A stretch of DNA of 64,000 nt from Thiothrix litoralis (GCF_017901135.1 NZ_CP072801.1:372001-436000); one strand, 5' to 3'. Positions 15,001-21,029 are shown, numbered from the stretch's first letter. The notes: a model not told the origin generated them from the sequence alone. Numbers and translations: made by a program.

Positions 15001-15037
15001 CTTTGGCTACCGGCGCAAGGGGGGAGGGTATCGCTAA
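2..15037 (+). CDS. Giant SdrD-B-repeat surface protein with IPTL-CTERM anchor (5' end outside window)
   Basis: Partial: the frame is open to the left window edge, so the N-terminus and signal peptide are missing. The visible 5,011 residues are almost entirely SdrD-B-like beta-sandwich modules of about 110 residues. I count about 41 by their opening motif ([AG]S[LV]GDxVWxDxNxNGxQDxxEPGxxGVxV) and the central YxFxxLxPGxY; many carry acidic DQGxDDxxDSD loops, probably Ca2+-binding. From about residue 4668 a cysteine-containing DUF11-like region follows. The last 31 residues (4981-5011) are an IPTL-CTERM signal: IPTLGEW, a hydrophobic helix, then basic YRRKGGGYR. Proteins of this family are exported and held at the cell surface; IPTL-CTERM proteins are thought to be processed by exosortase H. 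Likely an adhesin or matrix protein of a filamentous bacterium (inference). A strong terminator follows the stop. Confidence 0.93.
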   Translation: MFRAASIGDRVWLDANGDGVQDAAETTNLANVTILLKDSAGNTLQTTETDANGAYLFSGLMPGVYKVDIDTADADLVGYTLTTSNDPHTVTLAEGQVYVDADFGFVNFASVGDFVWDDLNGNGIQDSGEPGIAGVTVRLLDKTGATVMGTTSTDASGLYLFSNLTPGDYLLEFAKPEGYTGFVSADKGADEAKDSDADVATGRTAMFTLAGGTNLRDKDAGLYKAASLGDLLWFDANGNGVQDAAETGVVGATVTLTGTRGDGVAMASSSTATDASGNYRFEGLYPGAYTVTFGLPAGMSFTSQNQGADDAKDSDVASDGIATATLKSGDSNLTLDAGVLPASVAGRIWIDNNTPNAVDDGVEDGVVGVTVNLIDTKTGAVVATTTTGADGLYNFPGVLPGSYQVQVLEPANMGFVKQDQGGDDTKDSDVTVTDGKSHTFTVASGDAVKDVDAGIEPGALGDHVWLDKNGNNLQDSGEPGVANVTVNLLDGSGTVVATQLTDATGFYNFAAVLPGTYTVQFVPPAGMTLVTANLGTDDTIDSDPGVDGKIAVTVVSGVGNQTVDAGIVPAKLGDVVWLDQDGDGTQGASEPAVVGMTVHLLDKDGNPVLDAGGNAVTAITDKAGKYEFIVLPGEYRVGFVLPAGAAFTKLDQGSNDAADSDADLATGLTPALTLVSGDVNLTQDAGLALSTVSGYVLEDRNANGVQDSGEPGIAGVSITLVGNDVFGNPVTATTSTNADGLYSFSVPPGTYTLTETNPADYLSSASKAGSASGAAIVDEDEVTTPAPGGAASEHNDFLDYRLGSIAGQVRDDVNYNGVLTDADKGIAGITVTLFTDPNGDGDPADGVSVTTATTDSAGNYLFSNLKPGNYVVVETDFAEWQSTADTQGANDNRVPVVLASAQHSTGNDFLDAKQKGSLSGVVWTDSNTDGVRDVGENSIPGATVTVLDASGTVVATLTTDVDGAYKADNLPPGTYVVKVDPASLPAGVQQTADPDAAKDHQTTANVNPGAETSGLDFGYVASVSLGDRAWHDLNANGVQDAAEPGVAGVVVTLFRDANGDGIPSVDEQVKTVLTGVDGAYQFSGLLPLDYLVTFSQPASYLRSLSNQGADDSLDSDADANGLVAVSLKTGSTLTVDAGFYRLGSLGDYVWLDANDNGVQDDGEPVMAGVAVQLLDGAGTQLATTTTDASGHYLFKDLSPTTYTVKFVAPAGMTFTTADQGSDDALDSDADSNGLAIVTLTSGADIRTVDAGVKPASVTGRVWIDNNTPNATDDGVESGVVGVTVNLIDTQTGEVVATTTTGVDGVYQFTGVLPGDYQVQVIEPANMGFVKQDQGGDDTKDSDVTVTDGKSHTFTVTSGQVVTDVDAGIEPGSLGDRVWLDQNGNNLQDSGEPGVANVTVNLLDGSGTVVATQMTDATGFYDFAAVLPGDYTVQFVAPAGMNLVTANLGSDDTIDSDPAADGKVAVTVVSGIGNQTVDAGVVPAKLGDYVWQDLNGDGKQDAAEPAVAGVTVKLLDKEGNPVLDAGGNALTTTTDKAGKYQFSVLPGEYRVGFELPEGVKATTLDQGADDAADSDADPATLMTPAVTLISGAQDISLDLGLAPATITGYVIEDLNADGKLDVGETSLAGVTITLSGTDSFGAPVTATTTTDKDGLYSFTVPAGTYRLKETNPADYLSSGSQPGTATGAAVVNADELTTPTVSGTTAEHNDFLDYRVGSIAGQVRDDANYNATLTDEEAGIPGVTMTLLLDNVAVAKTATDSGGNYLFSNLKPGNYVVVETDLPKWDSTADTQADNDNRVPVVLASAQHSTGNDFLDAKQKGSLSGVVWTDSNTDGVRDVGENSIPGATVTVLDASGTVVATLTTDVDGAYKADNLPPGTYVVKVDPASLPAGVQQTADPDAAKDHQTTANVNPGAETSGLDFGYVASVSLGDRAWHDLNANGVQDAAEPGVAGVVVTLFRDANGDGIPSVDEQVKTVLTGVDGAYQFSGLLPLDYLVTFSQPASYLRSLSNQGADDSLDSDADANGLVAVSLKTGSTLTVDAGFYRLGSLGDYVWLDANDNGVQDDGEPVMAGVAVQLLDGAGTQLATTTTDASGHYLFKDLSPTTYTVKFVAPAGMTFTTADQGSDDALDSDADSNGLAIVTLTSGADIRTVDAGVKPASVTGRVWIDNNTPNATDDGVESGVVGVTVNLIDTQTGEVVATTTTGVDGVYQFTGVLPGDYQVQVIEPANMGFVKQDQGGDDTKDSDVTVTDGKSHTFTVTSGQVVTDVDAGIEPGSLGDRVWLDQNGNNLQDSGEPGVANVTVNLLDGSGTVVATQMTDATGFYDFAAVLPGDYTVQFVAPAGMNLVTANLGSDDTIDSDPAADGKVAVTVVSGIGNQTVDAGVVPAKLGDYVWQDLNGDGKQDAAEPAVAGVTVKLLDKEGNPVLDAGGNALITTTDKAGKYQFSVLPGEYRVGFELPEGVKATTLDQGADDAADSDADPATLMTPAVTLISGAQDISLDLGLAPATITGYVIEDLNADGKLDVGETSLAGVTITLSGTDSFGAPVTATTTTDKDGLYSFTVPAGTYHLKETNPADYLSSGSQPGTATGAAVVNADELTTPTVSGTTAEHNDFLDYRVGSIAGQVRDDANYNATLTDEEAGIPGVTMTLLLDNVAVAKTATDSGGNYLFSNLKPGNYVVVETDLPKWDSTADTQADNDNRVPVVLASAQHSTGNDFLDAKQQGSLSGVVWTDTNSNGVRDAGEPVLVGVSVTVLDNSGNVVATLTTDAQGAYTAVDLTPGTYTVKVDPASLPAGSQQTGDPDGVKDNQSSATVLPSQETSGVNFGYVTLMSLGDQAWHDLNANGVQDADEPGLAGVMVALYRDANGNGLPEADEQLKAMLTDSKGAYLFSNLLPVDYLVTFSQPDGYQRSPAKQGSDAALDSDADSNGLVVVNLSNSLMTVDAGFYKLGSIGDYVWLDANANGMQDADEPAITDMTVQLLDKAGTLLVSTLTDAAGLYHFNALVPADYSVKFVAPEGIVFTQQDKSTDDTLDSDADGNGLVAVTLASGQAITSVDAGILPAAISGRVWIDRNANGLDDAATEPGVPGVRVNLLDAKTGAVVATTTTGAEGQYSFTGILSGEYLIETVQPANMAFVTPNQGDDDTLDSDVQVTDGRSPVFVLHSADSVTDVDAGIQPGELGDHVWLDQNNNGLQDAGEAGIGGITVNLLDGSANTVATQVTDATGFYNFTGVLPGDYSVQFVLPEKAQFTSTDQGADDELDSDVDAAGKVAVTVISNVGNQTVDAGIKPALISGTVLSDDNANGVQNDADKPVAGVVVTLTGTDVFGNPVTLSTTTAADGQYSFAVPPGTYGLKETNPADTVSTGSEAGTQGSTVVDADEISVVVTSGQASAQNDFLDYLPARLSGQVRNDLDGNGNLLDAEDGIPGVTVSLWLEGAQVAMTTTDASGHYAFENLKPGTYSVREADLETWVSTADVEGANDNQIAVTLQSGDDKPAQDFLDVQPVAVSGQVRFDDDRDGDLADNETGLSGVTVSLFTDPNGDGNPDDGKPVQIVQTDAQGHYTFVDVLPGTYVIVETDPSSYQSTADVDSPNDNQILLTVFSATPDTGNDFLDASALGSLGDVVWLDQNNDSLQDGTEPPVAGVPVVLSGTDSEGKPVNLTTTTDAAGKYLFDKLMPGVYTLEYQLPLGMRLTLPDQGGNEALDSDSDMLERTVTVTLTAGEHNLDVDAGVRPASVNGSLWQDTNGDGQHNNGEPALPGVTVALFSDPNGDGDPSDGVPVGTTVTNPDGDYDFTGLMPDDYVIVVTPPVDYLPVPADQGGDDTTDSDIHHTLRLPIKLESGDTFHVDGGFYQLGSFGDRIWLDLNGNGKQDAEEPGVRDVSLLLLDAAGEPVMNLLNPSQPYRLVSDVNGEYRFSNLLPGQYQVQLEGLDGFVLTQTDAGTDDTLDSDANANGRMVANVMSGAHNPEVDAGILPASLTGRVWVDYNSSNSLDDGMYAEPGAVGMVVNLLDKDGKLVATTTTGTDGLYSFSGILPGQYQVEFVTPANMTLTAANVGDDDTLDSDADPATGRTELFTITSSTAVKDIDAGIQAGALGDRVWVDVNENGVQDTGEPGVAGVSVKLIDSNDKDVALTTTDATGFYAFRDVVPGTYTVQFMLADTLKLTAPDQGDDDAMDSDADPVTGKATVLVGSGVSANQTVDAGILPAKLGDYVWLDANRNGVQDADETPLANVIVLLLDAQGEHVATTQTDKDGKYQFSVPPGQYSVQVMSLESSFAAAHQGDNTALDSDVDATGMMPLTTFASGSVTTELDAGILPASLSGKVVNDVWANGTLEPTDGGIANVTVSISGTDSFGNTLSMVTTTGADGSYQFILPPGTYTVTESQPEGHVSTGSMAGSNDGTVISDDEVSIVLVSNDQVEGVSFLDYEPASYVVLSGTVLDDHNHNAQADTAELGIAEVSVTLFTDPNGDGDPTDGTAVQTVLTDSSGHFTFDGVPAGQYVVVEKDPPNYESTADNGGENDNRVPVTLVSGQVTTKPLFLDAQPQGSLSGYVLFDTDNNGSFEDADNGLEGVNVMLFSDPNGDGNPDDGERLDAVLTDASGHYVFINVITGNWVVVAVDKPGYVSTADVALDNDNRIPVVVAATDGATQCRLPDATASCTGLNFLDGQLNSGIQLLKTAYQGHDGGAKCGTDAAKSELTLVDIDKDKRENVTYCFEVTNTGDNWLTQVAVIDETLGLTTDKLKPLGTVPAILAPQGKDANARIRYYYEHEITAGIINKASVTARPVLEDGTLLDGALDATSNSSVNIRFVFDPPTALKTVTPAGEQVMLWQMVWINSSSDNVAGVEIYDGVPEGTHYAAMQAGANVSPDGVYCEARGTSVTATCRYEAPSQDFPRGRVFWSGTIGSDAGNTTEQVAANEVVIRFYSALDKVGDQRTITNQAHSSWDLNGDGQPEYTDVMTDNGDTDATGDSTSISLGSPLQIPTLGEWALWLLSFLMVLVAFGYRRKGGGYR
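2672..5383 (+). repeat. Copy 1 of a 2,712-bp tandem repeat inside the giant surface protein gene
   Basis: Direct repeat of 2,712 bp (904 codons, eight SdrD-B modules), in frame and immediately followed by copy 2 at an offset of exactly 2,712. Its right end is bounded by the same sequence that starts the unit (GACAATCGTGTGCC at 2672 and 5384). Confidence 0.95.
5384..8095 (+). repeat. Copy 2 of the 2,712-bp tandem repeat
   Basis: Nearly identical to copy 1. I found about eleven substitutions, all in the part matching 3960-5020 of copy 1, two of them changing the protein (Thr to Ile, Arg to His). A short, more diverged third start (8096 to about 8160) continues into the next modules. The identity over the first about 1.3 kb indicates a recent duplication or ongoing gene conversion. 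Confidence 0.95.
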
Positions 15038-15061
15038 GTTGGTGATGATTGGCTGAAAAGC

Positions 15062-15090
15062 AAAAGGGGCGGAATATTCCGCCCCTTTTT
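15062..15090 (+). terminator. Rho-independent terminator after the giant gene
   Basis: A perfect palindrome (GGGGCGG AAT ATT CCGCCCC, extended by flanking A/T pairs) followed by T5, 25 nt after the stop codon. The A-run on its left side means it could also serve the convergent gene at 15123. Confidence 0.9.
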
Positions 15091-15122
15091 ATTACCGGGA
15101 AGCCGTTATTTCCGGGAAAGCG

Positions 15123-15731
15123 TTAAATGCCCCACAACGCAACAAAGCTTACCAACCCGATAGCCAGAATGCTGTAAAGCTCAATGGCACGCCCTCTGCC
15201 GACGGGTAATAAGGCAGAACGTACCCCGGTTTTGGTTTCCACAAAGCGGATATTATCCAAATCATCCAGCAATAAATGCAGCAAGTAACTGGCGCTGGAT
15301 GCTAAAAATGCTGGTATTGCCGCCGCAGCACCTACGGTCAAATAAGCAACCCACGCCACACCCAGCGATAAACAGACGGCTGCAATGACTGAATGTGTAT
15401 GCCCGCCACGTTTCATGATCTGGCTCAACACTTCCCAGAAGCGCGACACCATGAACGAAGCGACGGGGATTGCCAGCAACAAATCCGTTGGGCGGTAAAC
15501 AAACTGGATGCTAGGAACTAGCACGGCAGCAAGGCGGCTAAGGCGCTGTACCATGCGGAAACTGCTGGAATGGGTATTATCAATGTCGGGTAATAAGCCG
15601 CCGACATAACCACTTAGCGCGGTGACGCCGATGACTTCCCAACCCAGTTCTGGTGCGATGATGGATGAAATGGCGGCGGCGCCAACGCCGGTTGCTGCTG
15701 CTGCCAGATGGTACGTGCTGCACTCTGTCAT
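15123..15731 (-). CDS. YdjM-like membrane-bound metal-dependent hydrolase family protein
   Basis: 202-residue integral membrane protein of the DUF457/YdjM family (annotated as LexA-regulated membrane-bound metal-dependent hydrolases; exact role unknown). It shows several hydrophobic helices and the family's metal-site residues: an early His (TYHLAAA), the LLPDIDNTHS motif, GGHTHS and HLLLDDLD. An upstream in-frame codon at 15782 would add 17 residues, but the ATG at 15731 has a GGGG ribosome-binding site about 10 nt upstream and starts where the family normally does, so it is preferred. It stands alone, convergent with the giant gene. No LexA box was recognised upstream. Confidence 0.8.
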   Translation of the reverse strand: MTECSTYHLAAAATGVGAAAISSIIAPELGWEVIGVTALSGYVGGLLPDIDNTHSSSFRMVQRLSRLAAVLVPSIQFVYRPTDLLLAIPVASFMVSRFWEVLSQIMKRGGHTHSVIAAVCLSLGVAWVAYLTVGAAAAIPAFLASSASYLLHLLLDDLDNIRFVETKTGVRSALLPVGRGRAIELYSILAIGLVSFVALWGI

Positions 15732-16126
15732 GATGCTTGCCCCTATATAATTGTCTATTTTTGTTTCGCCGAATGCTTTCAATGCTTTATGTCCGTGCCC
15801 ACGTTCATGAAGCAGTTTGTTGTTTATACTTAGAAAGATTAGGCCGGATAAGTTCCGGCCATCTTCATCCCCTTTATTTATTTAATGTGCTGCCAGCGGG
15901 GAATAGGCGCACCTTTCTCCTAGCGATTGATTCTTTCAGGTGACTTAGTGATGCCCGCGAAAAAAGAGGGGGAGACGAGCTCCCCCATTCGGGCTTTTGC
16001 GTCGGGTTGACACTATAATTTTTATGATAATGTTGATTAATCTTATAACAACCAAGCTGAATGGGAGATAAATGATCAACATGAAAAGGGCTGCAAGGGT
16101 TTTTGAATAGCGCTACAATCACACCC
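15732..16126. other. 395-bp intergenic region between the divergent ydjM-like gene and aroC
   Basis: No convincing gene. It holds a GGCCGGA/TCCGGCC hairpin at 15842-15860, a minus-strand terminator-like hairpin at 15960-15986, an A/T-rich stretch at 16012-16050 that probably carries promoter sequence for aroC, and a 12-codon mini-ORF at 16072-16110 with a GGGAG ribosome-binding site. Confidence 0.5.
15960..15986 (-). terminator. Possible rho-independent terminator on the minus strand
   Basis: On the minus strand a GGGGGAG/CTCCCCC stem (7 bp, 5-nt loop) is followed by TCTTTTTT. No minus-strand gene is seen upstream of it, so it may end an unrecognised small transcript or be incidental. Confidence 0.4.
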
Positions 16127-17224
16127 ATGTCAGGAAATAGCTTTGGAAAACTGTTTACCGTGACCTCCTTCGGTGAGAGTCATGGACCCGCAATCGGTTG
16201 CATCGTAGATGGCTGCCCGCCCGGACTCGCCCTCACGGAAGCCGATATTCAAATTGACCTGGATCGGCGTAAGCCGGGGCAGAGTCGCCACACCACTCAA
16301 CGGCGCGAAGCCGATGAGGTGCAAATCCTTTCTGGCGTGTTCGAGGGTAAAACCACGGGCACGACCATTGCGCTGATCATCCATAACACCGATCAGCGCT
16401 CCAAGGATTACGGCGACATCATGGATCGCTTCCGCCCCGGTCATGCCGATTACACGTATTACAAAAAATACGGCTTCCGCGATTACCGTGGTGGTGGGCG
16501 TTCCTCGGCGCGGGAAACCGCGATGCGAGTCGCGGCCGGGTCGATTGCCAAGAAGTGGTTATTTGAGCGTTACGGCGTCGTGATTCGCGGCTACCTCTCG
16601 CAACTTGGCCCCATCGTCGCGGAAACGCTGGATTGGGATGAAATCGCCAATAACCCATTCTTCTGCCCGGATGCCAGCAAAGTACAGCCGATGGAAGATT
16701 ACATGGATGCCTTGCGCAAGGAAGGCAATTCCGTCGGGGCGAAAATTACCACGGTAGCGTCCCATGTGCCGCCGGGTTGGGGCGAGCCAATTTTCGACCG
16801 GCTGGATGCGGACATTGCCCATGCGATGATGTCGATCAATGCCGCCAAAGGTGTGGAAATCGGTGCCGGTTTCGACTGCGTGGCGCAAAAAGGCACGGAG
16901 CACCGTGATGAAATCACCATGCAAGGTTTCTTGAGCAATCATGCGGGCGGGATTCTGGGTGGGATTTCTTCGGGGCAGGAAGTCATCGTGCATACCGCCT
17001 TCAAACCCACTTCGAGTATGCGTCTGCCGGGGCGCACGGTGAATCTGGACGGCGAAGCGGTGGAAGTGATTACCAAAGGCCGCCATGACCCCTGCGTTGG
17101 CATTCGGGCGACACCGATTTGCGAAGCCATGCTGGCGATTACGCTGATGGATCATGCGTTGCGGCATCGGGCGCAAAATGCGGATGTCACGACCGATTTA
17201 CCGGATATTCCTGCGTCGCCTTGA
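16127..17224 (+). CDS. aroC: Chorismate synthase
   Basis: Converts 5-enolpyruvylshikimate-3-phosphate to chorismate, the last shikimate-pathway step, using reduced FMN; cytoplasmic. 365 residues, the normal length. Signatures: N-terminal [16 protein letters not shown] with the active-site His, [17 protein letters not shown], the [10 protein letters not shown] loop and the C-terminal [19 protein letters not shown] at 16127 matches the conserved family start; a TTG eight codons upstream (16103) is better placed for an AAGGG ribosome-binding site but would add residues the family lacks. First gene of a tightly packed plus-strand run; its stop overlaps the probable TTG start of the next gene. Confidence 0.97.
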   Translation: MSGNSFGKLFTVTSFGESHGPAIGCIVDGCPPGLALTEADIQIDLDRRKPGQSRHTTQRREADEVQILSGVFEGKTTGTTIALIIHNTDQRSKDYGDIMDRFRPGHADYTYYKKYGFRDYRGGGRSSARETAMRVAAGSIAKKWLFERYGVVIRGYLSQLGPIVAETLDWDEIANNPFFCPDASKVQPMEDYMDALRKEGNSVGAKITTVASHVPPGWGEPIFDRLDADIAHAMMSINAAKGVEIGAGFDCVAQKGTEHRDEITMQGFLSNHAGGILGGISSGQEVIVHTAFKPTSSMRLPGRTVNLDGEAVEVITKGRHDPCVGIRATPICEAMLAITLMDHALRHRAQNADVTTDLPDIPASP

Positions 17225-18408
17225 AACTAACGTCTGCTGATACTGTTGCCACGAAGCCGCCTTATGGGCGGCTTTCGGTTTTCTACTTCGTCTATTTTGC
17301 CGCCTTGGGCGTGTTCGTGCCGTATTGGACGGTATACCTGAAAAAGGTTGCCGGGTTTTCGCCTGCCCAGATCGGTGAGTTGATGGCGGTGTTCATGGCA
17401 ACCAAAATCGTTGCACCGTTCATTTGGGGGTGGTTGGCGGATCATACCGGGGAACGTTTACGCATTATCCGGGTGGCAAGCCTGCTGGCGGTGGTGTGTT
17501 TCGCCGGGGTGTATTGGCAGCAAAGTTTTGGCTGGATGGCTTTGGTGATGGCGGGTTTTGGGTTTTTCTGGAATGCGTCATTGCCGCAATTTGAAGCGCT
17601 GACCTTGAATCATTTGGGGCGCGATATTGGGCGTTATAGCCGGATTCGGCTGTGGGGTTCAGTTGGTTTCATCGTGATGGTGGCAAGTTTGCCCAACGTG
17701 CTGGAACGTTACGGTATTGCGCTGGCAGTGGATGCGATTTTGCTGCTGTTCATGGGGATTTGGCTGACGACATGGTTGGTGCAGGACAAACCCCACGCGA
17801 CACACACGGTACAATCCAGCCGTTTGCGTGAGGTATTGCGCCAACCGACGGTGTGGGTATTGCTGCTGGCGTGTGCCTTGCAACAGGCCAGCCACGGGGC
17901 GTATTACACCTTTTTCAGCATTTATCTGGAAGATCACGGTTATTCGCGTAACTTCACCGGCTGGATGTGGGCGCTGGGCGTGATGGCTGAAGTGGCCTTG
18001 TTCTGGATGATGCACGGTTTGATTGAGCGTTTCGGGGCGGCGCGGTTGTTTGTGCTGGCGATGTTTTTGACCGGGGTGCGCTGGCTGGTGCTGGGGACGT
18101 GGGTGGATAATATGCCCATCCTGATGCTGTCACAGTTGTTTCATGCGGCGACTTACGGGCTGTTTCATGCTTCGGCAATTCACTTGATCCACTACCAGTT
18201 TCCGGGGAAATTGCAGGGCAGGGGGCAAGCCTTGTATTCCGGCCTGAGTTACGGGGCAGGCGGCGCAGTTGGTAGCTTGCTGAGTGGTTATGCTTGGGAA
18301 TACTGGGGGGCGGCGGATACGTTTTATATAGCAACCCTGATTGTGGGTGTGGGCTGGATACTGGCTTTGATTTACGTGCGGGAGGATACCCATGTTACCC
18401 ATCACTGA
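17221..18408 (+). CDS. MFS transporter, HcaT/phenylpropionate-permease-like
   Basis: 395-residue, 12-helix major facilitator of the MFS_1-like/HcaT group ([26 protein letters not shown] start; GxLADxxGERLRxI loop between helices 2 and 3; [13 protein letters not shown] in the middle). The substrate cannot be told from sequence; the group is named for aromatic-acid uptake but is widely distributed. The homologous region begins right after a TTG at 17221, which overlaps the aroC stop as TTGA, so this start is chosen over a longer frame reaching back inside aroC. Overlaps birA by 17 nt at its end, suggesting translational coupling. Confidence 0.85.
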   Translation: MKLTSADTVATKPPYGRLSVFYFVYFAALGVFVPYWTVYLKKVAGFSPAQIGELMAVFMATKIVAPFIWGWLADHTGERLRIIRVASLLAVVCFAGVYWQQSFGWMALVMAGFGFFWNASLPQFEALTLNHLGRDIGRYSRIRLWGSVGFIVMVASLPNVLERYGIALAVDAILLLFMGIWLTTWLVQDKPHATHTVQSSRLREVLRQPTVWVLLLACALQQASHGAYYTFFSIYLEDHGYSRNFTGWMWALGVMAEVALFWMMHGLIERFGAARLFVLAMFLTGVRWLVLGTWVDNMPILMLSQLFHAATYGLFHASAIHLIHYQFPGKLQGRGQALYSGLSYGAGGAVGSLLSGYAWEYWGAADTFYIATLIVGVGWILALIYVREDTHVTHH

Positions 18409-19177
18409 GCCGTTGCAGGCTAGCGAAATTCGCCGTCAATTGGATAGCGCGACGCTGCTGGCCTTGAACGATATCCACGTATTCCCGGAATTGGACTCCA
18501 CCAACCGTTGGGCTTTGCAGCAAGGTGTATGCGGTGATGTGTGTCTGGCGGAACAGCAAAGCGCCGGGCGGGGCAGACGTGGGCGGCAATGGCAATCACC
18601 GTCCGGTGTGAATGTGTACCTGTCCGTGCGTTGGTGTTTCACCCCTGTGCCGGAACATTTACCGCTGTTGAGTTTGGTAACAGGCTTGGCTGTGGCGGAG
18701 GCACTCGAAGATTGTGCGATTCACGGCCATGGCCTGAAATGGCCGAACGATGTGTACTATGATGGAAAGAAGCTCGGTGGTATCTTGCTGGAAGCCGTCG
18801 GTTCACTGGAGCAGGTGGTGATTGGTATTGGCCTGAACGTTAATATGTTGCCGGAAGCCGGGGCGGAGATTGACCAGCCGTGGACGAGCCTGCAACAGAT
18901 TGCCGGTAAACCTGTGGAGCGTAATGTATTGGTGTCTGCTGTATTGCAACGCTTACTCAAACGCTTGAGGGGTTTTTCCCGGCTGGATATGGCACAATTC
19001 CAGACAGATTGGCAGCAACGTGATGTGCTGTTGGGGCGTCAAGTGCAAGCCTTAAGTGGGACAGAAGTGTTGCTAGGGCTTGCGTCAGGCATCAACAATC
19101 AGGGACAATTAATAATTGAATTTAATGATGGATCAATAAAAAATCTGTCGTCAGCGGATGTATCGGTACGGATGTAA
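18392..19177 (+). CDS. birA: Biotin--[acetyl-CoA-carboxylase] ligase
   Basis: Activates biotin with ATP and attaches it to the biotin carboxyl carrier protein of acetyl-CoA carboxylase. 261 residues with the catalytic core: DSTNRWA, the biotinyl-AMP loop GRGRRGRQW, LKWPNDVYYDGKKLGGIL and GIGLNVN, then a C-terminal SH3-like domain. The N-terminal helix-turn-helix of E. coli BirA is absent, so it is probably a monofunctional ligase rather than a repressor. ATG has a good GGAGG site. Followed by coaX with a 1-nt overlap (TAATG), the usual neighbour in gammaproteobacteria. Confidence 0.95.
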   Translation: MLPITEPLQASEIRRQLDSATLLALNDIHVFPELDSTNRWALQQGVCGDVCLAEQQSAGRGRRGRQWQSPSGVNVYLSVRWCFTPVPEHLPLLSLVTGLAVAEALEDCAIHGHGLKWPNDVYYDGKKLGGILLEAVGSLEQVVIGIGLNVNMLPEAGAEIDQPWTSLQQIAGKPVERNVLVSAVLQRLLKRLRGFSRLDMAQFQTDWQQRDVLLGRQVQALSGTEVLLGLASGINNQGQLIIEFNDGSIKNLSSADVSVRM

Positions 19178-19935
19178 TGGTTTTGCTGGTAGATGCAGGC
19201 AACTCACGCCTGAAATGGTCGGAGCTTGGTGCTGCGGGTAATCCTTCTGCCCAGCAGGCGCTCGCCTATGGGGATCGCCCCGCGCTGGCCAGCGTTATCG
19301 ACTTGCTGGATGCTTACCCGACTGTCGGGCATATTACCCTCGTGCATGTTTTGACTCAGCTCTTTGCCGATAGTGTGCAGGAAGCCTGTGATCAGCGTGG
19401 CATTCAGTTGCATAGCGTGCGCTCGGTAGCGCGGGCTTACGGCATTACCAATGGCTATCAAAACCCCGCAGCCTTGGGTGCTGACCGTTTTGTGGGTCTG
19501 GTGGCTGCGCATCATCAGGCTAATGGATTCGCCAGCATTGTGATTGATTGCGGCACCGCGATTACGGTGGATGCGGTGGAAAGCGACGGGCGGCATTTGG
19601 GTGGGCTGATCCTGCCCGGTTTGCAACTATCCGCCGATGCCCTGATTGCCCGAGCGCAAGGCCGCTTGAGCTTGTCCTTTGAACACCCCGGTATTTTTGC
19701 GGATAGCACCGACAGAGCCATTGGCAGCGGTTGCCTGTTTGGGATAGTGGGGGCGATCGAGGGGATTTGCGCCCGGATGCAGCACCGCATGTCTGCCCCG
19801 TTGGTGCGGGTATTGACGGGTGGTGATGCGGAACATCTGCGCCCGTGGTTGCAGGGTGATTATCAGGTGCAGCCTGATTTGTTGATGCACGGGCTAAGTT
19901 ACATTACGGAGCAGACAGCATGTACCAGTTGTTGA
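19177..19935 (+). CDS. coaX: Type III pantothenate kinase
   Basis: Phosphorylates pantothenate, the first step of coenzyme A synthesis; CoaX enzymes need a monovalent cation and are not inhibited by CoA. 252 residues with the ASKHA-fold motifs: N-terminal VDAGNSRLKW, PAALGADRFVGLVAA, IVIDCGTAITVDAV and the C-terminal LTGGDAEHL. Start ATG overlaps the birA stop by one base; the end overlaps the SPOR-protein gene by 16 nt. The coupling of birA and coaX links two vitamin-cofactor steps. Confidence 0.96.
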   Translation: MVLLVDAGNSRLKWSELGAAGNPSAQQALAYGDRPALASVIDLLDAYPTVGHITLVHVLTQLFADSVQEACDQRGIQLHSVRSVARAYGITNGYQNPAALGADRFVGLVAAHHQANGFASIVIDCGTAITVDAVESDGRHLGGLILPGLQLSADALIARAQGRLSLSFEHPGIFADSTDRAIGSGCLFGIVGAIEGICARMQHRMSAPLVRVLTGGDAEHLRPWLQGDYQVQPDLLMHGLSYITEQTACTSC

Positions 19936-20564
19936 TTGCGCTGCTGTTCCTGAATGTGTCGGCACTGACCTGGACGGCGGTATTAGCCCCGTCTAAACAG
20001 GCATTTCAGCCTGTACTGGTGGAACCCACGATTCCGGCGCTGGAATTGCGTCAGGATGTGGATGAAGTGGTTTACCGCAGCACGTCCTCCAAGACGCAAA
20101 GCAGTTGTTATACCATTGGCCCTTATAATAGCGAAAAAGCCGCACAACAGGTGGCGGGCAAGGTGCGGGGCTTTGGGTTGGCGGTTAATATTCGTCACAT
20201 GAAAAGCATGGAAACACTGAACTTTTTTGTCTACATCCCGCCTGCGACTGAGTATGTTCAGGCTGAAAAAATGGCGCGGGATATTGCTCAAAATGATGTG
20301 CAGGATGTGAAAATTATCCCTGATGGCCCTTATCAAAACGCGATTGCCTTGGGGTTTTTCAATAACTTGAACAAGGCGAAACGCCACGCCGAATACATCC
20401 GCTACCTTGGCTATGACGCTCGTTACACGGAACAACAAGCGCCCCGTGAAGTTTTCTGGGTCGATTATGACGAACCTTTCGGCAGCAATACCCCGGTGCA
20501 GGCGTGGAGTGCCGCTGTCGATGCCACGTCTGAAGTACAACGGATTCCCCGTTCCTGCCGCTAA
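19920..20564 (+). CDS. SPOR-domain-like protein downstream of coaX
   Basis: 214 residues: an N-terminal hydrophobic segment (residues 1-24, a signal anchor), then a periplasmic part. Residues about 60-145 resemble a SPOR fold: SSCYTIGPYNSEKAAQQVAGKV, FFVYIPP, then AIALGFFNNLNKAKRHAEYIRYLGYDA. SPOR domains bind denuded peptidoglycan at division sites. A SPOR protein next to birA-coaX is a recurring gammaproteobacterial arrangement. Start ATG at 19920 has a CGGAG site inside coaX. The exact role is unknown; similarity to characterised SPOR proteins is weak. Confidence 0.75.
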   Translation: MYQLLIALLFLNVSALTWTAVLAPSKQAFQPVLVEPTIPALELRQDVDEVVYRSTSSKTQSSCYTIGPYNSEKAAQQVAGKVRGFGLAVNIRHMKSMETLNFFVYIPPATEYVQAEKMARDIAQNDVQDVKIIPDGPYQNAIALGFFNNLNKAKRHAEYIRYLGYDARYTEQQAPREVFWVDYDEPFGSNTPVQAWSAAVDATSEVQRIPRSCR

Positions 20565-20678
20565 TCTCCGCTTCGTCAGAAAAATTTGACCGGGCGTGAT
20601 AATCCCAAGCAATACCGCTATTTCTCACCTATATAAATGCCTTGGGTAGTGTTTTCCTTGCGTGAGGTGGGGTGTTTT

Positions 20679-21029
20679 ATGGTCAAAGTTGAAGCGTCAA
20701 GCTATAAATCGTGGCAACAGGTGTTGTTCTGGGTGGGTTGGCTGTCATTGCTGATACCGGGTTATTTCATCAGCTACGGGTTTTCGCTGGTGGGTTCGTT
20801 GGTGTTAAGTGGTTACAACGAAACCGTGGATTTGGTGCTGGTGCTGATCATGGGCACGGCACTGATTGAGTTGTTGCTGATCGGGATTTATACCTTGACC
20901 CGTTACTGGTTTCATGAATCTTCATTTAGGCGTTTGGTGGCATGGTTAGTATTGGGGGCAGCGGGTATTCCACTGGCAGCCTTGCTGGGTTGTGTCTATG
21001 CTTATGCAAAACTTAACCTGTATCTGTAG
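20679..21029 (+). CDS. Small integral membrane protein of unknown function
   Basis: 116 residues with three predicted membrane segments (about 14-40, 48-68, 84-108). The ATG at 20679 is preceded by GAGGTGGGG, a strong ribosome-binding site; an upstream in-frame codon at 20637 has none. No family recognised. Separated by 114 bp from the SPOR gene and by 21 bp from the LprI-like gene, so it may be co-transcribed with the latter. Confidence 0.65.
   Translation: MVKVEASSYKSWQQVLFWVGWLSLLIPGYFISYGFSLVGSLVLSGYNETVDLVLVLIMGTALIELLLIGIYTLTRYWFHESSFRRLVAWLVLGAAGIPLAALLGCVYAYAKLNLYL

Noticed and set aside
16007-16031. TTGACA (16007) with TATAAT or TATGAT downstream as an aroC promoter
   Set aside because: Spacing is 1, 10 or 13 bp, too short for a sigma-70 promoter; kept only as an A/T-rich promoter-like area.
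15874-16128. 84-codon minus-strand frame upstream of aroC
   Set aside because: It reads through the hairpins and has no family resemblance or ribosome-binding site.
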